A stretch of DNA of 64,000 nt from Pseudofulvibacter geojedonensis. Lineage in GTDB: Bacteria; Bacteroidota; Bacteroidia; Flavobacteriales; Flavobacteriaceae. A program made the position numbers and the translations under genes. Shown one piece after another: positions 34,539 through 46,300 of this stretch (the stretch's first letter is position 1; each line of letters begins with the position of its first letter). Where the stretch lies: positions 62,001 to 126,000 of the forward strand of contig NZ_JBHTJM010000001.1 of assembly GCF_042675745.1 (NCBI RefSeq), given 5' to 3'. The notes under the pieces were generated by a model, which saw only the letters and a program-made list of their open reading frames with translations, was not told where the DNA came from and ran no database searches.

Positions 34539-36595
34539 TTACTATTATTTTTATTTAAATAATAACTATACGTTTCTACTTGAGATCTAAAAGTAGGTTC
34601 ATTAGATTTTACGTACTCATTCTTTTGCTCTTTAGAAAACACTCTTGCTTTAACGTTGTCTTTCCAGCCAATAGTAAAAGTTTCTATAATTTCCTTTTTT
34701 ATACTTTGATCGTAAATTGGACAAGTAACTTCAACTCTATTATCTAAGTTTCTAGTCATCCAGTCTGATGAGGATATAAATACTTTTTCATTACCATCTG
34801 CTCCAAAAATCAACAATCTAGGGTGTTCTAAGTACTTATCTACAACACTAATAGCCTTTATAGATTCACTCAAACCTTTAAGCTGAGGAATTAAACAGCA
34901 AACCCCTCTAATTATCATCTGAACTTCTACTCCAGCCTGACTAGCTTCATAAAGCTTATCTACCATTTTATAACTAGTCAAACTATTTAGCTTTAGTCTG
35001 ATTTTAGCCTGCTTACCTTCTCTTGCCTTAATTATTTCCTGATCTATTAATTTCAAAAATGCATTTTTTGCATAATGAGGAGAAACTAATAAATGTTTGT
35101 ATTTGTTTACAATGTAGTTTCTATCTAAGAAATTAAATACTTTATTTAAATCTTTTAATATTTCTTGGTTAGCAGTAAACAAGGTATAATCTGTATATAC
35201 TTTTGCGGTAGAACTATTAAAGTTACCTGTACTTATAAAACCATAGCGTTTTATTTTATTTTCTTCTAATCGTTCTACTAAGCAAACTTTACAATGAACT
35301 TTTAAACCTGGTACGCCAAAAATAAGTTTTACCCCTTCATCTTGCATTCTTTGGGCATATAACATGTTTGACTCTTCATCAAAACGGGCTTGTAACTCTA
35401 TCTGAACAGTAACATCTTTTCCATTTTTAGCAGCATTAATTAAAGAACTAGCAATATGAGATACTTTAGCTAGCCTATAAATAGTTATTTTAATGGCTTT
35501 AACCTTTGGGTCTAACGCTGCTTCTCTTAAAAATTTAATAGTATAAGAAAAAGTGTGATAAGGTGTATATTGCAGATAGTCTTGCTGTGCAATTTTGTTA
35601 AATAAGTTATCATTTAATGATAGGCCTTTAATTGGGAGAGGTTTGTCTTTTTTATACAATAAATCGGTTCTACCAAAACTAGGAAAATCCATATAGTCTC
35701 TCCTAAAATGATACCTACCTCCTGGTATAACACTATCGTTTTCTTCAATACCCATTTTAGACATTAAATAATGCAATGTATCTGCAGCTATATTTTTATC
35801 GTAAACAAAACGTACTGGATCACCATCTTTTCTGTTTTTTACACTTTTTGATAATTTTTCAAGAAAGCTTTTTCCTAAATCAGATTCCATATCTAACTCG
35901 GCATCACGAGTTATTTTTATCATATGAGCTTCAATAGAATCATAATCAAAAACATTAAATATGGAATTTAAATTATAACGAATTAAATCATCTAAAAGAA
36001 TAATAGAGTCCTTACTATTAATACGAGGTAAAACAACAAATCTATCAATTGTTCTAGGTATTTCTAACAAAGCATATTTATTATCTCCATTAATAACTGT
36101 CATTTTTACTGCTAAGTAAGCCGCAGAATCCTGTAGTCTTGGTATGGGAGTAAAATCGTTTAATAAAATAGCCATTAAAGCTGGACTTACCTTTTCAACA
36201 TAAAAACGTTTGATAAATTCTTGATGCTCATGATGCTTTATAGAATCTTCGGTTAAAACAAAAATATTTTCAGCCTCTAATTCTTTATAAATAGACTTCA
36301 GAATGGTCAAACTTTTTGTTTGTTGTTCTATAACTTCTTTGGTTATAAGATCTAATAACTCATCAGCCTTATAGACCCCTAGAGCTTTTCTACCTCCTTT
36401 ACCAGCTTCAGAAATTCTTTTTACAGTTGCATATCTTACTTTAAAGAACTCGTCTAAGTTATTAGAAAAAATTCCTATAAAACGTAAGCGTTCTAACAAC
36501 GGAACCGTTTTATCTGCAGCCTCTTGAAGAACTCTTTCATTAAATTGTAACCAACTTAACTCTCTATTGATGTAACGATTGCTCTTATTTGTCAT
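34535..36595 (-). CDS. ppk1: Polyphosphate kinase 1
   Basis: The 686-residue protein aligns with Ppk1 in full (E. coli 688). It starts NRYINRELSWLQFNERVLQE and carries both active-site histidines: H434 in LKVHCKVCLVE and H591 in LEHPRLLIFG, equal to E. coli H435 and H592. The phospholipase-D-like nucleotide domain motifs TGNFNSSTAK and SSDWMTRNLDNRVEV are present. It makes polyphosphate from ATP. It overlaps sixA by 4 bases upstream and ppx by 4 bases downstream, so the three are co-translated. Confidence 0.97.
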   Translation of the reverse strand: MTNKSNRYINRELSWLQFNERVLQEAADKTVPLLERLRFIGIFSNNLDEFFKVRYATVKRISEAGKGGRKALGVYKADELLDLITKEVIEQQTKSLTILKSIYKELEAENIFVLTEDSIKHHEHQEFIKRFYVEKVSPALMAILLNDFTPIPRLQDSAAYLAVKMTVINGDNKYALLEIPRTIDRFVVLPRINSKDSIILLDDLIRYNLNSIFNVFDYDSIEAHMIKITRDAELDMESDLGKSFLEKLSKSVKNRKDGDPVRFVYDKNIAADTLHYLMSKMGIEENDSVIPGGRYHFRRDYMDFPSFGRTDLLYKKDKPLPIKGLSLNDNLFNKIAQQDYLQYTPYHTFSYTIKFLREAALDPKVKAIKITIYRLAKVSHIASSLINAAKNGKDVTVQIELQARFDEESNMLYAQRMQDEGVKLIFGVPGLKVHCKVCLVERLEENKIKRYGFISTGNFNSSTAKVYTDYTLFTANQEILKDLNKVFNFLDRNYIVNKYKHLLVSPHYAKNAFLKLIDQEIIKAREGKQAKIRLKLNSLTSYKMVDKLYEASQAGVEVQMIIRGVCCLIPQLKGLSESIKAISVVDKYLEHPRLLIFGADGNEKVFISSSDWMTRNLDNRVEVTCPIYDQSIKKEIIETFTIGWKDNVKARVFSKEQKNEYVKSNEPTFRSQVETYSYYLNKNNSK

Positions 36596-37077
36596 CTAAT
36601 TTCTTTTGGAAAAACTTTATAGATTGTAGTTCCTTTTGTAATATTTGCCCAAGAACTGACATTAAAATCAATTACTACAAATCCACAAGTAGGAACATTT
36701 TCTACATATATGTTTCCAAAAGTATTGACAAAGTCGGTAACAGCAAAATTATGACCAAAAATCATTAAAGAATTAATGCTATTATCACATTGTTTTACTT
36801 GCTGAATGAGATCTAAGCCTGAAAAATCATATAGTTGAGACTTATAAAAAACTTTTTCGATATCTAAATTCCAATTTTTAATAAAATAATTAGCGGTTAA
36901 CCTAGTTCTGTTTGCTGTAGAACAAAGAACAATTTCTGGATTATCAAATAACTCATTGGTATACTTTGATAATAATTCGGCATCATTTTCTCCTCTTTTT
37001 TTTAATGGTCTATCATGATCTTTTAGATTATATTTCCAAGAAGATTTTGCATGCCTAATTATAAACAGTTTTTTCAT
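36592..37077 (-). CDS. sixA: SixA-type phosphohistidine phosphatase
   Basis: The 161-residue histidine-phosphatase has the RHG-like motif IIRHAKSSWKYNL with catalytic H9, the early GENDAELLSKY segment and the second catalytic histidine in LMIFGHNFAVTDFV. SixA proteins remove phosphate from phosphohistidines in phosphotransferase or phosphorelay proteins. It is the first gene of the sixA-ppk1-ppx operon (4-base overlap with ppk1). In this context the substrate may be a polyphosphate-linked phosphohistidine, but that is inference. Confidence 0.9.
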   Translation of the reverse strand: MKKLFIIRHAKSSWKYNLKDHDRPLKKRGENDAELLSKYTNELFDNPEIVLCSTANRTRLTANYFIKNWNLDIEKVFYKSQLYDFSGLDLIQQVKQCDNSINSLMIFGHNFAVTDFVNTFGNIYVENVPTCGFVVIDFNVSSWANITKGTTIYKVFPKEIR

Positions 37078-37171
37078 TTTTATTTTTTTTATTAAAAAAC
37101 TACATATATAATATTAATAATATAAGCATTTTTTTATTAACAATTATTTATTTTTTAATTAGTTTTTTTAC

Positions 37172-37179
37172 TAAATTTG
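37172..37179 (+). promoter_or_regulatory. Candidate -7 box of the giant adhesin gene
   Basis: TAAATTTG matches TAnnTTTG, 145 bases upstream of the first ATG. If it is used, the mRNA has a long 5' leader. Confidence 0.35.
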
Positions 37180-37324
37180 AAAAACACAATTGATTTAACT
37201 AGTCTTAATTGTTTATCTAAATTCTTTAATTATTCTAGTTATTTTTTCTTAAACCTGTCCAATTAAGCGCCCTAGTCTTAAATTGAACAGTTATACATCC
37301 TACCTATGTTATCATTAATAACAA

Positions 37325-40300
37325 ATGAAAACATTGGGGGTTATGAAAAATTTTGTTTTACCATTATTGGTACTATTATGTTTGTATGGTACTAATTCAA
37401 CTTTCGCACAATTAAATCCAGAAGATGATTTAAGAGATCTGGATCTTGGATGCAACTCTAACAACTACACAATTTTAGAAGTATTTCTAGCAGGCAGTCC
37501 AACAGATTCATCTGTTCCAGTTTCTCCTTGTAATCCAGGAGATCCTGTAATGGCTTATGTTTGGTCTAATTACTCTTCTAATTCAAATTCTAACGTTAGT
37601 GCTTTTACCATTTTTGCAGATTTAACATTAAATCATCAAGATGGTACAACAGATACTATTTTTTATCAACATTGTGTTGGAGACTTATCTAGCTCTAACA
37701 ATGGAGTTAATGAAATTATGATTGATTCTATAAATTGGACTTGTGGAGATGAAATCATTTTCTCTAATGCAACTTTAGGATGGGTTACAGCAGGAGGAAT
37801 AGATTGTAACAATGTTCAAATAACTGATTTTAACAAAGCTCAATGTGATAATGTAGGTGATATATTAGTAGATGCACCATTAGTTGCAAATTTTATAACG
37901 GATGTAGATTGTAGTACAGACTATACAGCAAACTTTACTTCTACCACTACCGGTGGTTTAGTAAGAGATCCTAACGACCCAATTGATGTTCTACTTCCTA
38001 ACCCATACCAGTATACTTGGGATTGGGGACATTCAGGAGTTGGTACCGGTCCTATTGAGGGACCTAGCCCTTTCATGCCTTCTGATGCTACTTTTTCTCA
38101 CACCTTCCCAAGTGCTGGAACATATAGTGTAACCCTTATAGTTACTGATGGTAATGGTACATCAGATACAATAATAAAAAATGTTACTGTTTATGATATT
38201 ATTACATTATCTGAAACTCATATTGATATAAGTTGTAATGCAAGTAATGATGCATCCATAGATTTAACAGTATCTGGAGGTTTAGCTCCATACACCTATG
38301 ATTGGGATAATGACGGATTAGAAGACCCTGATAATGATACACAAGATTTAAATAGCCTATCGGCTGGAGACTATACGGTAATTGTAACTGATGCAAACGG
38401 ATGTACAGATACAATGACTGTAACTATTAATGAAGGTGATAACAATCCACCTACGGCCACTAACCCTAACTCAATAAATGTTCAATGTAGCGCAGATGTA
38501 CCAGATCCTGATATTAATGTAGTTGATGATGAAACTGATGATAGTGGCACTCCTACTGTTGCTTGGATTTCTGATGTATCTGATAACAATTCTTGTCCGG
38601 AAGTAATTACAAGAACTTACTCTGTAACAGACGATTGTGGTAACTCAATTAACGTTACTCAAACCATTACTATTGATGATGACATTTTGCCTACTGCTTC
38701 TAATCCAGATTCAGTAAGCATACAATGTTCTGCAGATTTACCTGTTGTAGACATAGAAGTAGTTACAGATGAAGCTGATAATTGTACGGCTAATCCAGTA
38801 GTTGCTTGGGTTTCTGATGTGTCGGACAATAATTCTTGTCCAGAAGTAATTACAAGAACTTACTCTGTAACAGATGATTGTGGTAACTCAATTAACGTTA
38901 CTCAAACTATTACTATTAATGATGATACTTTGCCAACTGCTTCTAATCCTGATCCAATAAGCATACAATGTTCAGCAGATATTCCTGCTATAGATATCGA
39001 AGTAGTTACCGATGAAGCAGATAACTGTACAGCTAATCCAGTAGTTGCTTGGGTTTCTGATGTGTCGGACAATAATTCTTGTCCGGAAGTAATTACAAGA
39101 ACTTACTCTGTAACAGATGATTGTGGTAACTCTATTAATGTTACTCAAACCATTACTATTGATGATGACATTTTGCCTACTGCTTCTAATCCAGATTCAG
39201 TAAGCATACAATGTTCTGCAGATTTACCTGTTGTAGACATAGAAGTAGTTACAGATGAAGCTGATAACTGTACAGCTAATCCAGTAGTTGCTTGGGTTTC
39301 TGATGTATCTGATAACAATTCTTGTCCAGAAGTAATCACAAGAACTTACTCTGTAACAGATGATTGTGGTAACTCAATTAACGTTATACAAACCATTACT
39401 ATTGATGATGACATTTTGCCTACTGCTTCTAATCCAGATTCAGTAAGCATACAATGTTCTGCAGATTTACCTGTTGTAGACATAGAAGTAGTTACAGATG
39501 AAGCTGATAACTGTACAGCTAATCCAGTAGTTGCTTGGGTTTCTGATGTATCTGATAACAATTCTTGTCCAGAAGTAATTACAAGAACTTACTCTGTAAC
39601 AGATGATTGTGGTAATTCAATTAACGTTACACAAACCATTACTATTGATGATGATATTTTACCTACAGCTTCTAATCCAGATTCAGTAAGCATACAATGT
39701 TCTGCAGATTTACCTGCTGTAGATATAGAAGTAGTTACAGATGAAGCTGATAACTGTACAGCTAATCCAGTAGTTGCTTGGGTTTCTGATGTGTCAGACA
39801 ATAATTCTTGTCCAGAAGTAATTACAAGAACCTATTCTGTAACAGATGATTGTGGTAACTCAATTAACGTTACACAAACCATTATTATTGATGATGATGT
39901 TCTTCCTACTGCTTCTAATCCAGATCCGGTAAGCATACAGTGTTCAGCAGATATCCCTGCTGTAGATATAGAAGTAGTTACGGATGAAGCTGATAACTGT
40001 ACAGCTAATCCAGTAGTTGTTTGGGTTTCTGATGTATCAGATAACAATTCTTGTCCAGAAGTAATTACAAGAACTTATTCAGTAACAGATGATTGTGGTA
40101 ACTCTATTAACGTTACTCAAACCATTACTATTGATGACGATATTTTGCCTACTGCTTCCAATCCAGATCCAGTAAGCATACAATGTTCAGCAGATATTCC
40201 TGTTGTAGATATCGAAGTAGTTACAGATGAAGCTGATAACTGTACCACTAATCCAGTAGTTGCTTGGGTTTCTGATATATCAGATAACAATTCTTGTCCA

Positions 40301-43300
40301 GAAGTAATTACAAGAACTTATTCAGTAACAGATGATTGTGGTAACTCTATTAACGTTACTCAAACCATTACTATTGATGATACTATCGCGCCAGATATTT
40401 CAGCTTGTAATTTAGATATTAACACTTCGTTAGATTGTGATGCATCCAACAATGAAACAGCTGCAGACCAATGGAACGCAGACAATCTTGCTACAATTCA
40501 AGCTTGTGCTACAGATAACTGTGATATAGACTTAACAGTTACTTCAGATTATAATTTCAGTAACTTAAACCAAGTTTGTGGACCTTGTGGTACTTTAAGT
40601 GTAACTTATAATGTAATAGATGATTGTGGTAACAACACTCCTATTACACTTAACTTATCTTTTAATGATAATACCATTCCTGATTTATCAAACTGTAATG
40701 TTACAGATGAAACTATAGAATGTGACGGAACTAATAATGAGGCTATAGCAGATCAATGGAATGCAGATAATATTGCTGAATTAGAATCTTGTGCTCAAGA
40801 TGATACTGCTGTTACAGTTAATTCTAACTATTCATTTACCAACTTAAATTCTACTTGTGGTTTAGGCGGTACTATTCTTGTAACTTATACTGTAACAGAT
40901 GAATGTGGTGGTTCAGCTTCTTTAAATGCTACTTTAACTTTAAACGACTCTACTCCACCTAACTTAGATGCATGTTCAGTAACCAATACTACTATTGAAT
41001 GTGACGGTACTAACAATGAGGCTATAGCAGATCAGTGGAATGCAGATAATATTGCTGCTCTAGAATCATGTGTTGCTGATAGTTGTGATCCTGATTTCTC
41101 AGGACAAGTAACTTCTAATTATGCGTATAGCAACTTAAGCTCTACTTGTGGTTTAGGTGGTTCTATTGCCGTTATCTATACAATTACTGATGATTGTGGT
41201 AACTCAAGTACATTAAATGCTACTTTAACTTTAAACGACTCTACTCCACCTAACTTAGACGCATGTTCGGTAACCAATACAACTATTGAGTGTGATGGTA
41301 CTAACAATGAGTCTATAGCAGATCAGTGGAATGCAGATAATATTGCTGCTCTAGAATCATGTGTTGCTGATAGTTGTGATCCTGATTTCTCAGGGCAAGT
41401 AACTTCTAATTATGCATATAGCAACTTAAGCTCTACTTGTGGTTTAGGTGGTACTATTGAGGTTATCTATACAATTACTGATGATTGTGGTAACTCAAGT
41501 ACATTAAATGCAACCTTAACTTTAAACGATTCTACTCCACCTAACTTAGACGCATGTTCGGTAACCAATACAACTATTGAGTGTGATGGTACTAACAATG
41601 AGTCTATAGCAGATCAGTGGAATGCAGATAATATTGCTGCTCTAGAATCATGTGTTGCTGATAGTTGTGATCCTGATTTCTCAGGGCAAGTAACTTCTAA
41701 TTATGCATATAGCAACTTAAGCTCTACTTGTGGTTTAGGTGGTTCTATTGAGGTTATCTATACAATCACTGATGATTGTGGGAACTCAAGTACGTTAAAT
41801 GCTACTTTAACTTTAAACGATTCTACTCCTCCTAATTTAGACGCATGTTCGGTTACCGATACAACTATTGAGTGTGACGGTACTAACAATGAGGCTATAG
41901 CAGATCAGTGGAATGCAGATAATATTGCTGCTCTTGAATCATGTGTAGCTGATAGTTGTGATCCTGATTTCTCAGGGCAAGTAACTTCTAATTATGCATA
42001 TAGCAACTTAAGTTCTACTTGTGGTTTAGGTGGTACTATTGCTGTTATCTATACAATTACTGATGATTGTGGTAACTTAAGTACATTAAACGCCACCTTA
42101 ACGTTAAACGACTCTACTCCTCCTAACTTAGACGCATGTTCAGTAACCAATACAACTATTGAGTGTGATGGTACTAACAATGAGGCTATAGCAGATCAGT
42201 GGAATGCAGATAATATTGCTGCTCTTGAATCATGTGTAGCTGATAGTTGTGATCCTGATTTCTCAGGGCAAGTAACTTCTAATTATGCATATAGCAACTT
42301 AAGTTCTACTTGTGGTTTAGGTGGTACTATTGCTGTTATCTATACAATTACTGATGATTGTGGTAACTCAAGTACATTAAATGCTACTTTAACTTTAAAC
42401 GACTCTACTCCTCCTAACTTAGACGCATGTTCGGTAACCGATACTACTATTGAATGTGATGGTACTAACAATGAGTCTATAGCAGATCAGTGGAATGCAG
42501 ACAATATAGCTGCTCTAGAATCATGTGTAGCTGATAGTTGTGATCCTGATTTTTCAGGGCAAGTAACTTCTAATTATGCATATAGCAACTTAAACTCTAC
42601 TTGTGGTTTAGGTGGTACTATTGCCGTTATCTATACAATTACTGATGATTGTGGTAACTCAAGTACATTAAATGCAACCTTAACTTTAAACGATTCTACT
42701 CCTCCTAACTTAGACGCATGTTCGGTAACCAATCAAGTATTAGAATGTACAGATGACAATCAAGCTGCTGCAGATGCGTGGAATGCTGCTAATATAGCTG
42801 CTTTAGAATCGTGTGTTGCTGATAGTTGTGATCCTGATTTCTCAGGACAAGTAATTTCAGATTATGATTTTGATAATTTAAATACTACTTGTGGTCCTTG
42901 TGGTTCTATTAACGTGACCTATACCATAACAGACGATTGTGGTAACTCAAGTACACTAAGCGCTATCCTTTCTTTTGATGATATTACAATACCTGATTTA
43001 TCTGATTGTGATGTAAATAGCTTAACACTAGAATGTGATGGAACAAATAACGAATCTATCGCAGACCAATGGAATGCAGACAATATTACTGCTTTACAAG
43101 CCTGTGCTAATGACTTAGGTATAACCGTTACTTCAGATTATAGCTTTAGCAACTTAAATGTTTCTTGTGGACAAGCAGGCTCTATCCCAGTAACTTATAC
43201 AGTTACTGATGACTGTGACAATAGTGCTACTTTAAATGTAACTATTACTTTTGAAGATACCACTGCTCCTAACTTAGACGCATGTTCGGTAACCGATACA

Positions 43301-46300
43301 ACTATTGAGTGTGACGGTACTAACAATCAGTCTATAGCAGATCAGTGGAATGCAGATAATATTACTGCTCTTGAATCATGTGTAGCTGATAGTTGTGATC
43401 CTGATTTCTCAGGGCAAGTAACTTCTAACTATACATATAATAACTTAAGCTCTACTTGTGGTTTAGGTGGTACTATTGCTGTTATCTATACAATTACTGA
43501 TGATTGTGGTAACTCAAGTACATTAAACGCTACCTTAACTTTAAACGATTCTACTCCTCCTAACTTAGACGCATGTTCGGTAACCAATACAACTATTGAG
43601 TGTGACGGTACTAACAATGAGTCTATAGCAGATCAGTGGAATGCAGATAATATTACTGCTCTTGAATCTTGTGTAGCTGATAGTTGTGATCCTGATTTTT
43701 CAGGGCAAGTAACTTCTAATTATGCATATAGCAACTTAAGTTCTACTTGTGGTTTAGGTGGCACTATTGCCGTTATCTATACAATTACTGACGATTGTGG
43801 TAACTCAAGTACATTAAATGCTACTTTAACTTTAAACGATTCTACTCCTCCTAACTTAGATGGGTGTTCGGTAACCAATCAAGTATTAGAATGTACAGAT
43901 GACAATCAAGCTGCTGCAGATGCGTGGAATGCTGCTAACATAGCTGCTTTAGAAGCTTGTGTTGCTGATAGTTGTGATCCTGATTTTTCAGGACAAGTAA
44001 CTTCTGATTACAATTTTGATAATTTAAATACAACTTGTGGTCCTTGTGGTTCTATTAACGTAACCTACACCATAACAGACGATTGTGGTAACTCAAGTAT
44101 ACTAAGTGCTATCCTTTCTTTTGATGATATTACAATACCTGATTTATCTGATTGTGATGTAAATAGCTTAACACTAGAATGTGATGGAACAAATAACGAA
44201 TCTATAGCAGATCAGTGGAATGCAGACAATATTGCTGCTCTACAAGCCTGTGCTAACGACTTAGGTATAACCGTTACTTCAGATTATAGCTTTAGCAACT
44301 TAAATGTTTCTTGTGGACTAGCAGGTTCTATTCCAGTAACTTATACTGTTACTGATGACTGTGACAATAGTGCTACTTTAAATGTAACTCTTACTTTTGA
44401 AGATACCACTGCTCCTACTTTTAATGAAAATTTACCTGGAGATATTACAGTAGAATGTGATGAAGTACCGCAAGCTGAAACATTAACTGCTGGAGATTCT
44501 TGCGATAACGATATTCAAATATCATTTAGCGAAAGCTTTAGTGGACAAGATGATGAATGTGCTAATGAATATACTATTACAAGAACTTGGGTAGCTACTG
44601 ATTGTGCAAGTAACTCATTCTCGCACACTCAAACAATCACTGTAATAGATTCAGATGCTCCAGAGTTTGTAGCTAGTTCTTTACCACAAGACATGACTGT
44701 TGAGTGTGATGACGATATTCCTAATTTAAACGATGTAGTTCTTGAAGCTATTGATAACTGTGCTGATGTAAGTGACATTACCATCACTCCTTCTGAAGTA
44801 ATTTCAGGGCAAGACGATGAATGTGCTAACGAATATACTATTACAAGAACTTGGATAGCTACAGACTGTGCTGGTAATTCATTCTCACATACTCAAGTAA
44901 TCACTGTAATAGATTCAGATGCACCAGAATTTGTAGCTAGTTCATTGCCTCAAGATATGACTGTTGAGTGTGATGATTCTATACCAGACTTAGAAGATGT
45001 TATACTAGAGGTTACAGACAATTGTGCTGAAGCCAATGATATTACTATTACTCCTTTCGAAGTAATTTCAGGGCAAGATGATGAATGTGCAAATGAATAT
45101 ACAATTACAAGAAGCTGGACAGCTACAGATTGTGCCGGTAATAAAACGGAACATATTCAAATCATAACCGTTATAGATAGTACAGCACCAGATTTTTCTG
45201 GAGAATTACCACAGGATATCACTTTAAACTGTCATGATACCATTCCTAGTTTAGATGATGTTATAGTAACTGCTGTAGATAATTGTAACTCTGATACTAA
45301 TATTACTATTACTGCTTCAGAAGATGTTGAAGGTCAAGATGATGAATGTGCAGGTGCTTACTCTATTATCAGAACTTGGACCGCTACAGATTGTGCTGGT
45401 AACAGTAAAACCTATCAGCAAATTATTACAGTTGAAGATAACTCTGCTCCAGTTATAGAGGTAGATGCACAAGATTTAACAGTAGAATGTAGTGATTATA
45501 CTGAAGAAATGTTTGAAGATTGGTTAGCAACTTTTGGTGGAGCTACAGCTACAGATAACTGTTCTGAAGTAACCTGGACAAACAACTATACTGAAGATAA
45601 ATGGATTGATGGTTGTGGTAGTCAGCAATATATAGAAGTAACATTCACCGCAGCAGATCCTTGTGGAAATACTGCAACTACAAGTGCTATATTTAGCATA
45701 GAAGATACTATTGCTCCTACCATACTTACTGAATTAGAGTCAGAAATAACTGTTTTTTGTACAGAAATTCCTGAAGTACCAGAAATCGAAGCTACAGACA
45801 ATTGTGATGAAGATGTAACTATTGAATTTAATGAAGAAATTGTAACAGTTTCCGGAGATAGTGATTATGATATTGTTTGGTCGTGGATTGTTTCCGATGA
45901 GTGTGATAATATAAGTACAATACAACAGGTAATTCATGTAACTACCAATGAAGTAATTACTCAAAATATTGAGCTTTGTATAGATGATGAAGTTTTAGAC
46001 TTATATACATTGATAAACGATGAATATCATGGTACTGGTTACTTCGAAGTAACTTCTGGTCAGTATACAATTATAGATCATCATTTCGATCCAACCATTG
46101 CTCCAGTAGGTCAATATACTATTACCTATTACACAGATGATGAATGTAACCTTACAGGAACTATTACCATCATAGTAGATGATGAGTGCTTTGACTGCAC
46201 AGACGATATGTATATTTCTAAAGTAGTTACTCCTAATGGAGATATTTATAATGATTTCTTTAAAGTAGAAGGTCTAGATGACTGTGGTACACCTACTTTA

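Noticed and set aside
39145..40047. Four regularly spaced minus-strand open frames inside the adhesin gene
   Set aside because: They recur every 243 bases because the coding strand repeats; they are mirror frames of the repeat and have no start context or independent codon pattern.
38450..44413. Tandem repeats that might be taken for a CRISPR array or satellite DNA
   Set aside because: The unit lengths are multiples of three, stay in frame and encode Cys/Asp-rich protein domains; no spacers and no cas genes are present.
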